From NCBI RefSeq assembly GCF_020382885.2, contig NC_058506.1:13990318-14054317 (forward strand): a stretch of 64,000 bases of DNA, read 5' to 3'. The notes below the pieces were generated by a model. That model did no database searches. It was not told the DNA's origin and saw only the letters and a list, made by a program, of their open reading frames with translations. Each line of letters opens with the position of its first letter. Position 1 is the stretch's first letter. The stretch comes from Scatophagus argus (lineage: Eukaryota > Chordata > Actinopteri > Scatophagidae). Both the position numbers and the translations under genes were made by a program. This document shows, one piece after another, positions 25,200-38,436 of this stretch.

Positions 25200-28139
25200 G
25201 TGGTGACCGCAAAAGTGTATATGAATCACACTATTTACACACATTACCACTCTGATGGCCATATTCACTTGAAGAATAACACCTTAACTTTGTTTTAAAA
25301 AAATACTGGAAATAGACCCTGCATTTCTATGCCCATTTTTAGGTCTTCTGGACAACTGGCCAAATGCAGACAACATGATGTCATGTCTACAGTAAAACTA
25401 CAGTATAATAGAATTTGATATAATAATAATAATAATGACAATGCATTTTAACTCTCTTCCCAGACTTTGTACTGAAGTTAAACCAGAGGAGGCAGAAGAA
25501 GCAGAAATCAGTTCTTCCATTTGAGGTCTTCGAGCGTATTCTCACTTTTCTTAACTGAAAACATCTGCTGTCTTGCTCTTACTATGCCATCATTTTTGCT
25601 GTATCCTACATGTGTAGCCCATGACTAAATGCATGAAGCCAAGCAAAGTCTCACATAAATCACATAAATAGCACAGATCTGACATCTGTTTCCAGTGCAA
25701 GGTATTTTATCTTTTTCTGTGCTGTGTGTTCTTGTGTATGTGATGAGTTTTGAAATGCAGATTTTTGAGCAGACTCTTCATTCACCTTTTAAAGGTAACA
25801 GACTCTGGGATCAAAAGAAGAACAAGGCAGTTTTAAAAGCTTAATTTTTTTTGTCACTGTCTCCAGCACCGTGTTGTACTACATTAAAGACTGTTATGGT
25901 TGTCGTGGCTTTGTTTTGGTCATTGCTGTGTTTTTTGAGCAAGACATGTTTGACTTTGAGAATATAAACGGCTGTCTGTTAGAAAGTCAGCTGCCATTTT
26001 TGAAACAGCAAATTGTCTAATGTGAAGGCACTCTCCCATCCTCCTGCTACACTCATAGCTCAGTCAGGGGAGGCATAAGCGTATCCCAGCATGCATTTGG
26101 AAGAATGTAGGATGATGAACAGGTTTAATAAGCTCACATTTACAGTTAAATAGTCTTCCTTTTACTAGACTTGCACGCCTCTGAATTTTGGACGGGAAAC
26201 CGCATTACCATGCACACGTTTGTTAATGTTTCTCTCTGTGTTTACTTGTCCAGGTGCAAGTGTGATTACGTCACAATTGAGAATTTAACCGTAGTGAAAA
26301 GTTGTACTCAGGATAAACAAACAGGTTTGATTTTCTTCTTGTACAAACAAACTGTACAACATTCTGGTTGTGATTCTGACTTTTCCACTGTTGGGCGTTC
26401 ATTCGATCTCACTCTATTACTTTCGTTTTACAGACTGACGGACGGATCTGGGATTTTACATTCCTGCCAATTAAATCAATGAATCAAGTGTTTCAGCTTT
26501 TAAACTATTACAAAAGATGAAAGCCAGACTGAAGTTGAGAAAAAGATGGTGGAGTTTTGGGTAGTCATGTCAAATTTATGGCTAAAAAATATTAATTAAA
26601 TCTGATATGCCACAATGACATATTGCTTTTCTGAGCGTACTTACACAGATTATAAATTGCGGTAATTCATAAGTTTAAATATTTGAGAATTACGTCTCTG
26701 GTGTCTGACAAATCACTTTTTTTCTTTAGTCGTGACACCTGTATTAATGACCATAAAATAACAAAATGTATATGGCTGTGAGTGTATAGTTTTCAATTTT
26801 CCCCTTCATTCTTCAATCTTCTTGCCCAAGAGTTATTTCACTGCATAACTATGTAGTTCCATCAAAGCTGAACACAAAGCATACCAGGTTTGAAAACAGA
26901 GCAATAAAACTACACTTTAAGACCAATTATGGGTGCTCAGGTAGCACTGCCTCTCTCCCCTTTTTGTCTATAACACACACACACACATAAATGTACATGC
27001 AAAACACAGCAGTGCAGCACACACTCATGCAGAAATACAAATATACAATACACTGTTTCTAATTGAGTCATTTTGGACAGAACTCAGAGCCAAAGGTTTC
27101 TGCATGATCACATCTCAGAAACATTTACCACATTCCAGACTGGTGTAACTCACATCAGCCTCTGCTCCTGGTCCAGTCAGTCACTTGTTAGAAATTACTT
27201 ATCATTTCATCCAAGACTCAAAAACTGCATTGCAACTAGGCTTGATAATGACACCACTTGTACTGAACACTTCTATCCTAGAGGCCCTGGTTTCTTATTC
27301 AGGTATCCATGAGCCACAGGGTCATGGGGCTACAGATGATTTGGATTCAGATAAAGAACTTATATTCATGTCCTCCTCTTATGGCCACTTATCAACTCTG
27401 AAACTACATTATTCTGCCAAAGGATGAGCAAAGCACTCTCTGTGACAGGATTCACGTGTTTTTCCCAACCTCAGTCCATCTATGTTCAGCTGTCATTACT
27501 GTTGATCACGGATTTCATCTCTTTCCTGGTCCATTACCTCCAGACAAAGAAAATGTTTCATAATCTTGCCAGACTCAGACATTGACCCTCAGGAGCTGGG
27601 ACAGGATCGGCCAGCCCAAACAAGGAGAAAAACCCAAGCGATACCACTGGTTGAAATAAAAACACTGATTGTTTCCAGGTATGCTGACTGGTGTGTCTCC
27701 ACTGCAGCTGGGACCCCAGTGGACAAAAAGGTGGTGAGGAAAAAACCACAAGGCTCTGTGGATAAAAGTCCAGAGGTAATTGTCCAGAGGTGACTCATTG
27801 GGCAGGTGAGGCCTCTGATGACACCTTGTAAAGATGATGTGACTCTTTAGCATGCTAAGAGGAAGGTGCATTACATTATTTCTACTGTGTTTTCCCCCTG
27901 TTCTTTGCTCCTTATTTATCATCCTTTCCTTTCCAGTCTGTCCTGTAGGTCTTGTGCAGTGTCTGCACCTCTCACAGAAGATGCTGTGATCTGACTTTAA
28001 CATCACAGGCATTCACTTGTTTCAGGTTCTCTTTTGCTTGACGGGAGAACAGGTTTACATTTCAGGTTTTATTTCCATTGACATAACTTCTTTGGCAACG
28101 AGCTCTGATGTGCGATCACTTGCCAAACTGCCTCCACCC

Positions 28140-28164
28140 ACCCACACACACACACACACACACA
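28140..28164. repeat. (CA)n microsatellite
   Basis: A short run of CA repeats, preceded by CCACCCACC. Confidence 0.9.
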
Positions 28165-29069
28165 TTTCAGACAACGGGCTGAACATTATACAACTATAAT
28201 GTTTATGTCTCTAAGCTACATGTCAGTCTGTCACAATATTTGTGTTATTATGAGTTTTCTCGTAACATGAACAGAGTCGGCTGCTTAAGTATGAATCATT
28301 TAAATTAGTCGGTTACTTGGAGGAAGCCTGTGAGATGAGAAAAGAATAAAAATAAACTGTAGACATGTAGCAGTGCTTTTCACTGAGGATTTCATTTGAA
28401 ACTTGCCCACATAAAAATGTTATTTCAAAGAATATAGCTGTATTTATGATGATGTAATCCTTTTTTGCTCTTTTGATTTTTGTATTACCAAAAGATGTTT
28501 TGTAAAATACAGATGTCTAAAACTCAACTAAACCAAACCATACCAATGGGCATTTATGTCAGTAATCCAGACATCTTTTTAAGCTACATGTCACAAATGG
28601 ATAGCGTAGAGTAATGATATATGCTTTATTAAATCAGTTCAGTCAGTGTTTCTCCTCCACTGAGACATGACTGTTTTGAAATCCACAAGGAACTTTTGGC
28701 ACAGTTCCTTTTGCTTTCTGAGGTGTCTGGAAAGAGCAAAATGCAGGGAGCCCCAATTTTTACAATTCACAGACTCTCTTGCCTCTCATACATATTCTCT
28801 CTCTCTCAGGCCCCCCACCCATCCCTCACACTCCCTCCTTTTGGCAGTAAGGAACCAAATAAATGCAGCCCAACAATCACTGGGGGGTTAGAACAACCCA
28901 TTTGATTTAATGAGGAGATCCAGTGGGTTTTCTCTCCCCCTCTTTCCTTGTCTATCTCTGTGTCTCTTAGCCAATTACACAGTGTCCTGTCTTGCATCCT
29001 GTCCCCCTTTTTTTCTGCTCTCACTCATTTTCCCTCCTTCTTTCTGAAGGCCTTGTCGAGCCCTGATAG

Positions 29070-29125
29070 GCTTGCTGGGGATAAAACCTGGAGCTTGGGA
29101 GAGGAGAGGGACATTTGGGAGCGAA
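29070..29125 (+). promoter_or_regulatory. Elastin core promoter and 5'UTR (candidate)
   Basis: A TATA-like GGATAAAACC at about 29079-29088 lies some 40 bases before the ATG at 29126, following a pyrimidine-rich tract (28930-29050). This would give a very short 5'UTR, so the true start may be elsewhere. Confidence 0.35.
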
Positions 29126-29201
29126 ATGGCGAGAGGGACGGTGGCCGCGTACCTGCATGGAGTCCTTCTCCTGGCTCTGTGGAAACCCTCACTGCAAGGA
29201 G
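29126..29201 (+). CDS. eln: Elastin exon 1: signal peptide
   Basis: ATG in a good context (GCGAAATGG) opens MARGTVAAYLHGVLLLALWK, a basic n-region plus Leu-rich core, ending PSLQG with a class 1 donor G|GTGGGT. It matches the position and style of human ELN exon 1. Intron 1 is then about 2.4 kb. Confidence 0.88.
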
Positions 29202-32200
29202 GTGGGTCCCCTTTACTGCATGTGTGAGGCGCTCAGCAGTGCAGCACCTGTGGATCAGGTGTCACATGAAGTTTATGTAACAGTGTTGACTGGAGAGATA
29301 TGCATGAACTCAGGTCCTCTTCAGTGTATTTTCTATTAGATTTGTGATGTAAGCAGTGTCAAATCAGGTAATGATGATAATGATGATGATAACAATAGTG
29401 AGGATGTCTAAGACTCCAGTAAAAACTAGCTGCTGCAGAGCATTGATGGTGATGATGATTAGTAACTGCAGAATAATTCCTAGAATGCACACTGCAAGAT
29501 CTGTCAAAGATTTAATCTTATTTCAGTGCAGTTTTACTGAGGAAAAAAGAAAGCACTGATTAATGTCAGTGCTTTCTGACATTAGTCAGTGCTTTCTGCA
29601 GCCTTGTAAGTGATCATGACAGACAGCTGTGAGGTAAAGACTGAGAAGAAGAATATCTCAAGCAAAGGTCAAACTCCTCTCTAGTCCTCCATTCAGATTA
29701 AGTTGACTTGACTGTGGAGGATACTACACTGACCTTGTGTTGGACTCTCTTTACCGTTTTTAGTTTTTACCAGCTCCTCTCATAGTAGAGTCATTTTTTA
29801 TTCTTAGTAGTAAACAAATTCTTGCTGAATGATTCAATTGACATTAACTTACCACACGCATATTTTTCTTAAAGACACACAGATAGCCACATAGTACTGA
29901 ATTCCCAGATGTTTTTCTGGACAGAAGCACTTCTTAATGCAAACATGCTAAATAAGAACAACTGCCCTTACACAAACCACAGTATAATAACATGTCTTAT
30001 TCTTTGTGACTTCACAAAGCCCAGGTGTATTTTTCAGCTCTTCTTCCACTTGAGGCACAATGTCTGGACATGAGGGGTTTAATAAGGTGCTGCACCTTAT
30101 TAAAAGCTTTAATTATAACAGTGTGTTCCAGACCGCATCTCTCCACATCACACCTCGTGGTCTTGTCTGTTTAGGCTCTGATCTGGCAGATGAAAAGAGA
30201 TTCCGCTTATCCTCTGATGGTGGCGTTTGATGAAAAGTGAAATAATTCGCTAAAACCATGAATTGTGTCATAATGTAATAGGTCAGTCTCAAACACTTGA
30301 AACTGTGAATGGCTTTACCAAAATTTGTGCCAATTGATCCTCCAAATGTTGACATATTTCACTAAACTAGAAGATTTTGGCCTGCTGGTGGCGCAAGAAG
30401 AAAAGTTCAGGATCACAAAATCAGTAGCATTCATTGCGTGGTCGTTAATGTCCGTAAATAATTTCATGGCAATCCATCCAATAGAGTGGAGGTATTTCAG
30501 TCTAAAGCAACTGACAGACCAAAAAACAGACTGCTATCTCTAATGCCACAGCAGTGGTGTGACAATAGTCGTTAAAGTGTGATGGACAGAGTAATAAAAT
30601 GAGCTCAACGCTATACATTCAGTGCTGAATTATTAAAGTCACTGTAGAAAAACAGTGAACTCGGAAGAATCTCCACATGTCAAATGAAAAATATCTTTAT
30701 TTGAATTCACTGCCAAGCCCATCTGCAGTTTTATTTCATATCTTACTGTAACAAATCTCCAGTGTTTGATTTCACAAAGAAATTCTCCCAAAAACAACAA
30801 AAGTTTTTTGCGTGGGGGGGGGTTGTTTCTGTCCAGCAGAATCCAGCGGGCCGTGCTCAATGACTGAACGTGTAAGTTATTTACTGCGTGCTGTTAATGC
30901 GCTGTACATGGCATTACTGTGAGATCAGTAACTCACATTCTTTAGGAATCCCTACAGACCTCTTCTTTTCACATCTGGACTGTAGGAACTTAAAAAAACC
31001 TTTCCTTTTATAGTTGTTCACTCTCTGTGTGTTTCTATTTTGGGCTGTTGTGATTTGTGAAACTGAGCGTAGGTGCAGAAAAGTGTGAGAATTATGACCA
31101 AAGATGTATGCCTTTTGGATGAAGGGCTGTATGTTATCAGCTACACAGATACTCAAGACACAGAGCACAGGGTTGATAATCACTATACACAAGCGCACAT
31201 ATATATCCACACACACACCTTTTTATCTCTCTGCTTGTGCAGCAGCTCATTTTATTTCTTAAATGTGATCCTTAATATTAAATTAAATTGGTTTCACTAA
31301 ATGCTGGGGAGGATAAAATCATGCCTCATTAGCCCTGTGATGTGATGAGCGATGATTCATAAATTCCACAAATTCTGTCATCTGTTGGAGTCCAAAACAA
31401 TGAAAACAGCTTTCACTATTAAACTGTTGTGTTTACACAGCTGATCCAAACTCACTGGCTCTTATATTTATTATTTTTATGGTTGTTTTTTTTTTTTTTT
31501 TTTGATAACAGCGATATTTGTACTTGAACAGAAAAGCTAATTATAACTTGAAACCCTTACGAAGTCGTATGTTGCTGTCTATCAGGTGTATATATACCTG
31601 CTGGTGGGGCAGCAGGAGCTGGAGCCGACATAGGAGCTGGTGCAGGACCTGGAGCAGGTGGGGCTGGAACAGGATTTGGCCCTGGAGGAGCCGGGACTGG
31701 ATTTCAGCCTGGTAGAGGAGTTGGACCAGGACCAGGAGCAGGAGGAGCTGGAACTGGTTTAGGAGGCTTTGGACCAGGAGCAGGTGGAGGTGGGTGGTAT
31801 TTGTGTTTTCTGTTCGGTTTGACACTGACACTGAAACACTATGACTGATTATGACTCTTAAAGTTATGAATATGAGGACAGACATGGTTAATTATAATAT
31901 TTACATTAATCATATTATTTCAAGTAACATACAGATATCAGCTCTCAGATGTAGTTTTGGTCGTATTTTAATTTGTTCAAAGGATATTAGTTAGGATTTC
32001 CAGGTTACAACCCAGGCAAAGAAGAAGACCACAAGAAGCAAATCTAGCCATAAATGTGTGTGTAACATGCTGTTACTTCTGCTTTCTTTAATCATATCTG
32101 GTTTATCTCACAATTTCCCAATGACTGCATTCCTCTGGGGGCTATGGTGGCCAAGGACTGGGAGGAGTTGGCCCTGGAGGAGTTGGACCAGGGGGAGTAG

Positions 32201-35200
32201 GACCAGGAGGAGTCGGACCAGGAGGAGTTGGACCGGGAGGAGTAGGACCAGGAGGTTTCAGGCCCAGCACTTTTGGCCCTGGCAGTGGTGGAGTGGGAGT
32301 CGTACCTGGTGGTGTTGGGGCTGGTAAGACGAATACAGCTGGATGACATCCTCATTATCTGCTTATTCCATCATCTGTAGAGGAAAAGTCTGCTGTGCTT
32401 TTCTTGATTTAATTGTAATGATTGACTTCTGCTTCCAGGTGGAAAGCCTCCAAAAACAGGTATGACTTCCAGTCCTATCTGCACTGACTATGTTTTAGAG
32501 AATCTCAAAAAAATTGAGAAATTTTAAGTCTTTAAACAGGAGGGTTAATTACTAGTAATTATATATCTAGTTGTTTACACAAGGCCTGCGAGACTAAAGG
32601 TTTTTTTGTACCCAGGAGGAGGCTACGGTAGTCATGGAGGTGCAACAGGAGGGTTTGGAGCAGGACTGGGACCAGGTGGAGTCGGGTCAGGTGGTTTTGG
32701 ACCAGGTGGTCTTGGACCTGGAGGCTATGGAACTGGGCCTGGAGGAGTTGGTCCAGGTGGTTTTGGACCAGGACACACCAGTCTGGGTGGCCAAGGCATG
32801 TAGTTTGTCTTCCTTGTGCACAACAGCTGTTGGAAAAGACATTAAAATAAAATGTATAACAAAATATCATCCTCATTAGGCACAAAAACGAGCACATACT
32901 TTCCTCTCACATTCAAATGAGATACTCAGGTTAAAATTTAACATCACCCTTTGAAGATACCATTGTACTAATAAAATACGTCCATTACCTACAGATGGCC
33001 AGTTATGTTTACTTGCATCATGTGACTTTCACAATAAGTGGAAGTTCTTTACTCTGCACACATGGATCAGCAGTCAGCCCCTGTACTGTAAATATTGTTC
33101 CTTTGGTCAATTCAATGCAGCAGGATAAGGACTGCATACATGTACCATTATTTCATTTCCTCATTACCTCAAGCTTATAAGCTATTGTTGAGGGGCCACC
33201 CACCCTCATGCGCACACACACACACACACAGTGAGAAAGGCTAATGCATTAGGCATGGCAGTTCCCTGATAAAGGACGGAAGTCATCACGTCAGTCAGAA
33301 AGACTGATTTGCTTTGGAATTTCAGGCCTCTCTGTTTTTCATCCCTCAAACATGCAAGTTCCCTGTGCAGCACGAGGAATGTTGCTGATAATATCCAAAC
33401 GATTCTTAAGAGGTTAAGCCTCGGTTTTTTTGGAACCTTTTCAATTCCACCCATTATGTTGGTGAGTAGAATGTATGTCCTTGTAAGCACAGGAAAAAGA
33501 CTACTCACATGTCACACTTTCCAGTTTACCAAAAAGTGTAGCATACTTGGCCAAACACATTTTTTTCATCGACGCTACACAATAATGCACACAACATTTG
33601 TTTGTGTTACCCTGTTCCACCCTGAGGAGTAAGACACAAACATCCTGGTGCACCTGGACAAACAACAGGAAACATGATTTTGTAAACACTGCGCTGTAAC
33701 CTCAACAAAAAATATTACAAACTAAAACAGAAACACAGTGACCTGCTTATAATGAAGACATCTCTAGAGAGAGGGAGAAGTAAAACTGACCTTGTCTCAA
33801 ATCTTGTATTTTAATGTGAAGCACGATGTGTACCAGCTCTACTTTGACAGAGAATGAGAGAACTTAATCAAATTCAGTTTCATGTGGCAGAGGTGTGTGT
33901 CATAGAAAAAAGATAAGAAAGGAGTCTTGGTTATGGCCTTTGTCTTGATGGTTTTTCAGTCATCCCCCTCGTCCAGGTTTCAGTTCCCAATCTGCAGCCT
34001 TGTAACTGTTACTGACCCGTCTACAATCAAATCCTGTATGAAATTCAAAAAGTCAAACACGCACACTTCAAACAAATCTTCAAAACCTTTCCAGAGAACA
34101 AGCTAATCCTTGTGAGGTTTCTCTCGTGCAGCCATCATACATGTATAACATTACAAAAGGGTGGAGTTGCAGAGGGACACACTGAATTCATTTAATGTAT
34201 GATGTAGTGCATTGTAATCACAAGAGCAAGTATAGGAAGTACTAAGTACTTGCTTTTCATTTATCTGCTCGTTAGGCCTTGGAGCAGGGGGTTTAGGTGG
34301 AGGAACGCTTGGAGCAGGAGGAGTTGGAACTGGCACAGGTCAGGGAGCTGGAGGGCTTGGAGTTGGACCAGGATACATACCTGGAGGTCAGTGGCTTTCA
34401 TTTGTCTGCACCTGTATCTTTACATGAAACCCAGTGACTGATTTAAATGGATAGGTCTGCTTTACTGAGAATCACTAAACAGTCAGTTCCAATTATTAAC
34501 TGATTTAGCCATACCAGTGTAACCATGAATAAACAAAGCTGTATAAATGAATTTGTCAAGCTGCCACAGACCTCCTATGAAACAACCAACAGTTTGGCAA
34601 AAAAAGAAGTTTCTCTTCTTCATATCTTCTTCTTTAGCTATATTGCTTACCTTGAAGAATATATGTGTATTGAACAAACCTCTTTCCTGACCCAGGTGGT
34701 TATGGAGGTTATGGACCAGGTGGTGCTGGTCAATACCCAGGAACTGGTGGAACTGGTCCCAAACCTCCTAAAACAGGTATTTCCTATTTACTAATGAACA
34801 TTACACAGTTGAATCACTTGATTGAGTTTTGTAATTTTTCAAAAACACTCTTAGGTGGGGCGGGAATATCACTTGGAGGAACTGGTTATGGACCTGGTGG
34901 TGCGAGATTTGGTCCTGGCGGTGCTGGATTTGGGCCTGGTGGTGCCGGATTTGGGCCTGGTGGTGCAGGGGTTGGCCCTGGAGGTGCCGGATTTGGGCCT
35001 ACTGGTGCCAGATTTGGACCTGGTGGTGCAGGGGTTGGGCCTGGTGGTACAGGGTTTGGGCCTGGAGGAACAGGAGTTGGGCCTAGTGGAACAGGATTTG
35101 GACCTGCTGGTGCTGGAGTTGGGCCTAGTGGAACAGGATTTGGACTTGGTGGTGCAGGAGTTGGGCCTAGTGGAACAGGATTAGGGCCTGGTGGTGCAGG

Positions 35201-38200
35201 GATTGGGCCTGGAGGAACAGGATTTGGGCCTGGTGGTGCAGGAGTTGGGCCTAGTGGAACAGGATTTGGACCTGGTGGTGCAGGAGTTGGGCCCGGAGGA
35301 ACAGGATTTGGACCTGGTGGTGCAGGAGTCGGGCCTGGAGGAGCAGGGGGAGTTGGGCCGGGTGGAGTTGCCACGCCAGGAGGAGGTAGATAATATGATG
35401 TACAGTACACATTGTGTATATGTATTATACAGTCAAATGAAAAAAAGAAATATATGTTATTTCTCATGAAAAGCTCACAAATTATTTCAAGTATTAAATG
35501 TTCATTCAGTTACATTAAGTTTCAAAATAACAATTTTAAAATATGCTGTTGTGTTTTGACAGTTCTAAAAGTTGTATTTTGTCTTTTTATTTTATTCTTT
35601 ATTCCTGTTTCACTTCCAGTGCTGCCACAGACTGGTACCACTGGGGGAGGAACTGGAAGAAAGAGTAGCGCTAAAGCATCAAAACAAGTTCCAGGTAAAT
35701 TCCAAAAAAAGACAGCCACTTTGTTACTAAAAGATGTACATCTTTTCAGTACAAAGCTCATGATTAACCAGAAACACATATGCTGTCACACAGGAGTTGG
35801 GATACCTGGACTCTATCAAGGTGGATTTGTACCAGGTCAAGGTATGTTGTAACACAAAAAATATATAATAAACATATAAAAAATATGTTTTAACAGTACA
35901 ACATTTTTGCAGAAGAAGCTGTAACAGCTGTGTCATCTCTCTGTCTTCTCATCTTCCCTGACAAGGTTTTGGTGGCCGTGGTGTTCTCCCTGGTGTGGCC
36001 ACAGGAGCTGGACTTGGGCCTCAGACTGGTGTGTCAATGTGGTGATGAATCTTGGAAAATCACATCTTGGTGTGGCACACATGCCTAAAAATAAGAACTT
36101 TCACGTTGTTCTTCACAGGATCTGGAGTTCTCGGCCAGGGAGGAGTTGGACCAGGAGGAGCAGTCAGTAGGTGTCCTAAGTCCCAAAATGATAAGCAATG
36201 ATTTTTCATGCATCCCTGTGTTTTTTAATATTAAAATATTTTAAATATAACAATTAAAAATGTCATCGCAGGCTAACGTTTAGTATTCTACAGGATCAGC
36301 CCCTCTGTAATGTATTTCTCACTGTAGATGGTCGTGGACAGCAGCTGCCTGGCGTTTTCCGTGGTTACCCTCTTATATCACCAAAATCAGGTATACGGGA
36401 ACATAAGTTCCATAAACTGTGCATCTGCATAAATACATGACAATAATGATAAATGTGAAGGAAGAAATTCCAATCAATAGAAAATAATTTCTTCTTTCAA
36501 TGACAGGGACAGGCAAATCGAAGAAGAATCCAGCCAAAGCTGCAGCTAAATACGGTAAAGATACTTGCATGCAGGTGTTCCTCTGTACTGCCATTTTTGT
36601 TAGCTCACCTCTTATTTTCTTCAATCAGGTGGAGCTGGGGCTGCAGGAGGTGCACTTGGTCAAGGAGGTGCTTTGGGGGTTGGGGGAACAGGAGGAACTG
36701 GGATCTCACCTGGATTAGGAGGTGGAGTTGGAACAGGACTCACACCTGGATTAGGAGGTGGAGTTGGAACAGGACTCACACCTGGATTAGGAGGTGGAAC
36801 TGGAACGGGACTCATACCTGGATTTGGAACAGGAAGTGGGCCTGGATTAGGTAAATCTTGGTGGACAGTGCACCTCTTTCAGGTCTGTTAGGGAAGAACA
36901 AGGTGCAGAATGCGCCTATTAAAGAATATCTCTGTCTCTGAATCTCCTGTAATTTATAATTTTTGGAATATTTCCAACAAATACACCAACAATTTAATTT
37001 TAAGACTGCACATGATTTTGTGTTTCAGTAACTGTCTACCTAGACAATCCTTTGTGTCACAGGTTATGGTCCTGACTCAACCCCAGCACACACATGTTGA
37101 TAAATACTTTGACATTTCATGTAAAAGCCAAAACAACATGATAAATATCAAGTGTGTGCATTTAACAAACTACTTTAGTCTACAGCTGAGACAAGCTCAA
37201 ATGCCTTTAATTTCTCCAGGTCAGCCGGGTGGTGCAGGCACAGGTGTAGCTGGAGGCCTTGGAAGGGGAGGACCAGGTGGAGGAGCTGGCATTGGGACAG
37301 AAGTGGGACCTGGTTCTGGTGTTGGTTTTGGTCCAGGTGGTGCTGGCACAGGCCCTGGAGGAGCAGGTTATGGGCCAGGTAGAACTGGGTATGGACCTGG
37401 TGGGACTGGTACTGGATTAGGAGGAGCAGGAACAGCACCTGGAGGTAATTATTTAGGTCTTACAAAACAGCCTGGTATCATGCAACAGCAATAGCTAAAG
37501 AAACAGAATAAAGTTAGAATACAGTCTTCCATTAGCAATGACTACTATATCACTATCATATTATTGCTATATACTACTATATTACTATTAAATTACTTTC
37601 AGGGTATGATGCCAGTGCCAAAGCCCGCAAATATGGTAAGAGCAGAATCTATATTATAGATACTAATAGTATAATATAGTAACTATGTCATTATTGTATA
37701 GTTGTATTTAACAAAAACTTACAGAATAAATAAAACATGACTGTTGTGCTTCCTACAGGCATGTTAAGTGGAGCACTTGGAGGTACAGGACCAAGTACTG
37801 GAGTCAGGCCTGGTGGTGCTGGTACAGGCTATGGACCAGGCATAGGAGTTGGACCTGGTGGTGCTGGAACAGGCTATGGACCAGGTGGAATCGGACCTGG
37901 TGGTGCTGGTGCTGGTACTGGCTACGGACCAGGTGGAATTGGACCAGGTGGTGCTGGCACAGGCTATGGACCAGGTGCAGGAGTTGGACCTGGTGGTGCT
38001 GGAACAGGCTACGGACCAGGTGTAGGAGTTGGACCTGGTGGTGCTGGCTACGGACCAGGTGGAATTGGACCAGGCGGTGCTGGTACAGGTTACGGACCAG
38101 GTGGAGTTGGACCTGGTGGTGTTGGTACTGGTTATGGACCAGGTGGAGTTGGACCTGGTGGTGCTGGTACAGGTTACGGACCAGGTGGAGTTGGACCTGG

Positions 38201-38398
38201 CGGTGCTGGTACTGGCTATGGACCAAGTGGAATTGGACCGGGTGGTGCTGGTACAGGGTATGGGCCAGGTGCAGGAGTTGGACCTGGTGGTGCTGGTACA
38301 AGCTATGGACCAGGTGCAGGAGTTGGACCTGGTGGAGCTGGCTATGGACCAGGAGGTAGAGTGAAAGATACATATATTTATATGTATATTTATATTTA

Positions 38399-38436
<38 letters not shown>

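Larger units (their letters stand above)
17470..28900. other. Long intergenic region upstream of elastin
   Basis: More than 11 kb with no exon I can support on either strand. It carries microsatellites, for example GT/CA at 25107-25199 and 28140-28164, short A or T runs and low-complexity CT tracts. A stretch near 21560-21700 reads as a short acidic peptide on the minus strand, but no splice structure supports it. Regulatory elements for elastin may lie here; none could be identified by eye. Confidence 0.45.
29202..31585 (+). other. Elastin intron 1
   Basis: 2.4 kb with no additional exon seen. It contains a 12-bp-stem hairpin with an extra copy of one arm (29548-29597) and a 27-bp palindrome (30078-30104). 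Elastin first introns often carry regulatory elements, but none is recognised here. Confidence 0.5.

Noticed and set aside
32004-32048. Possible extra elastin exon beginning GYNPG after a CCAG acceptor
   Set aside because: The frame reaches TAG with no donor, and it lacks a glycine-rich continuation.
34886-35467. Long minus-strand Pro/Ala-rich ORF over elastin exon 8 (and similar ones at 37764-38471 and 45431-45968)
   Set aside because: They are antisense shadows of GGN-CCN repeats, have no splice or start context, and follow the exon limits of elastin.
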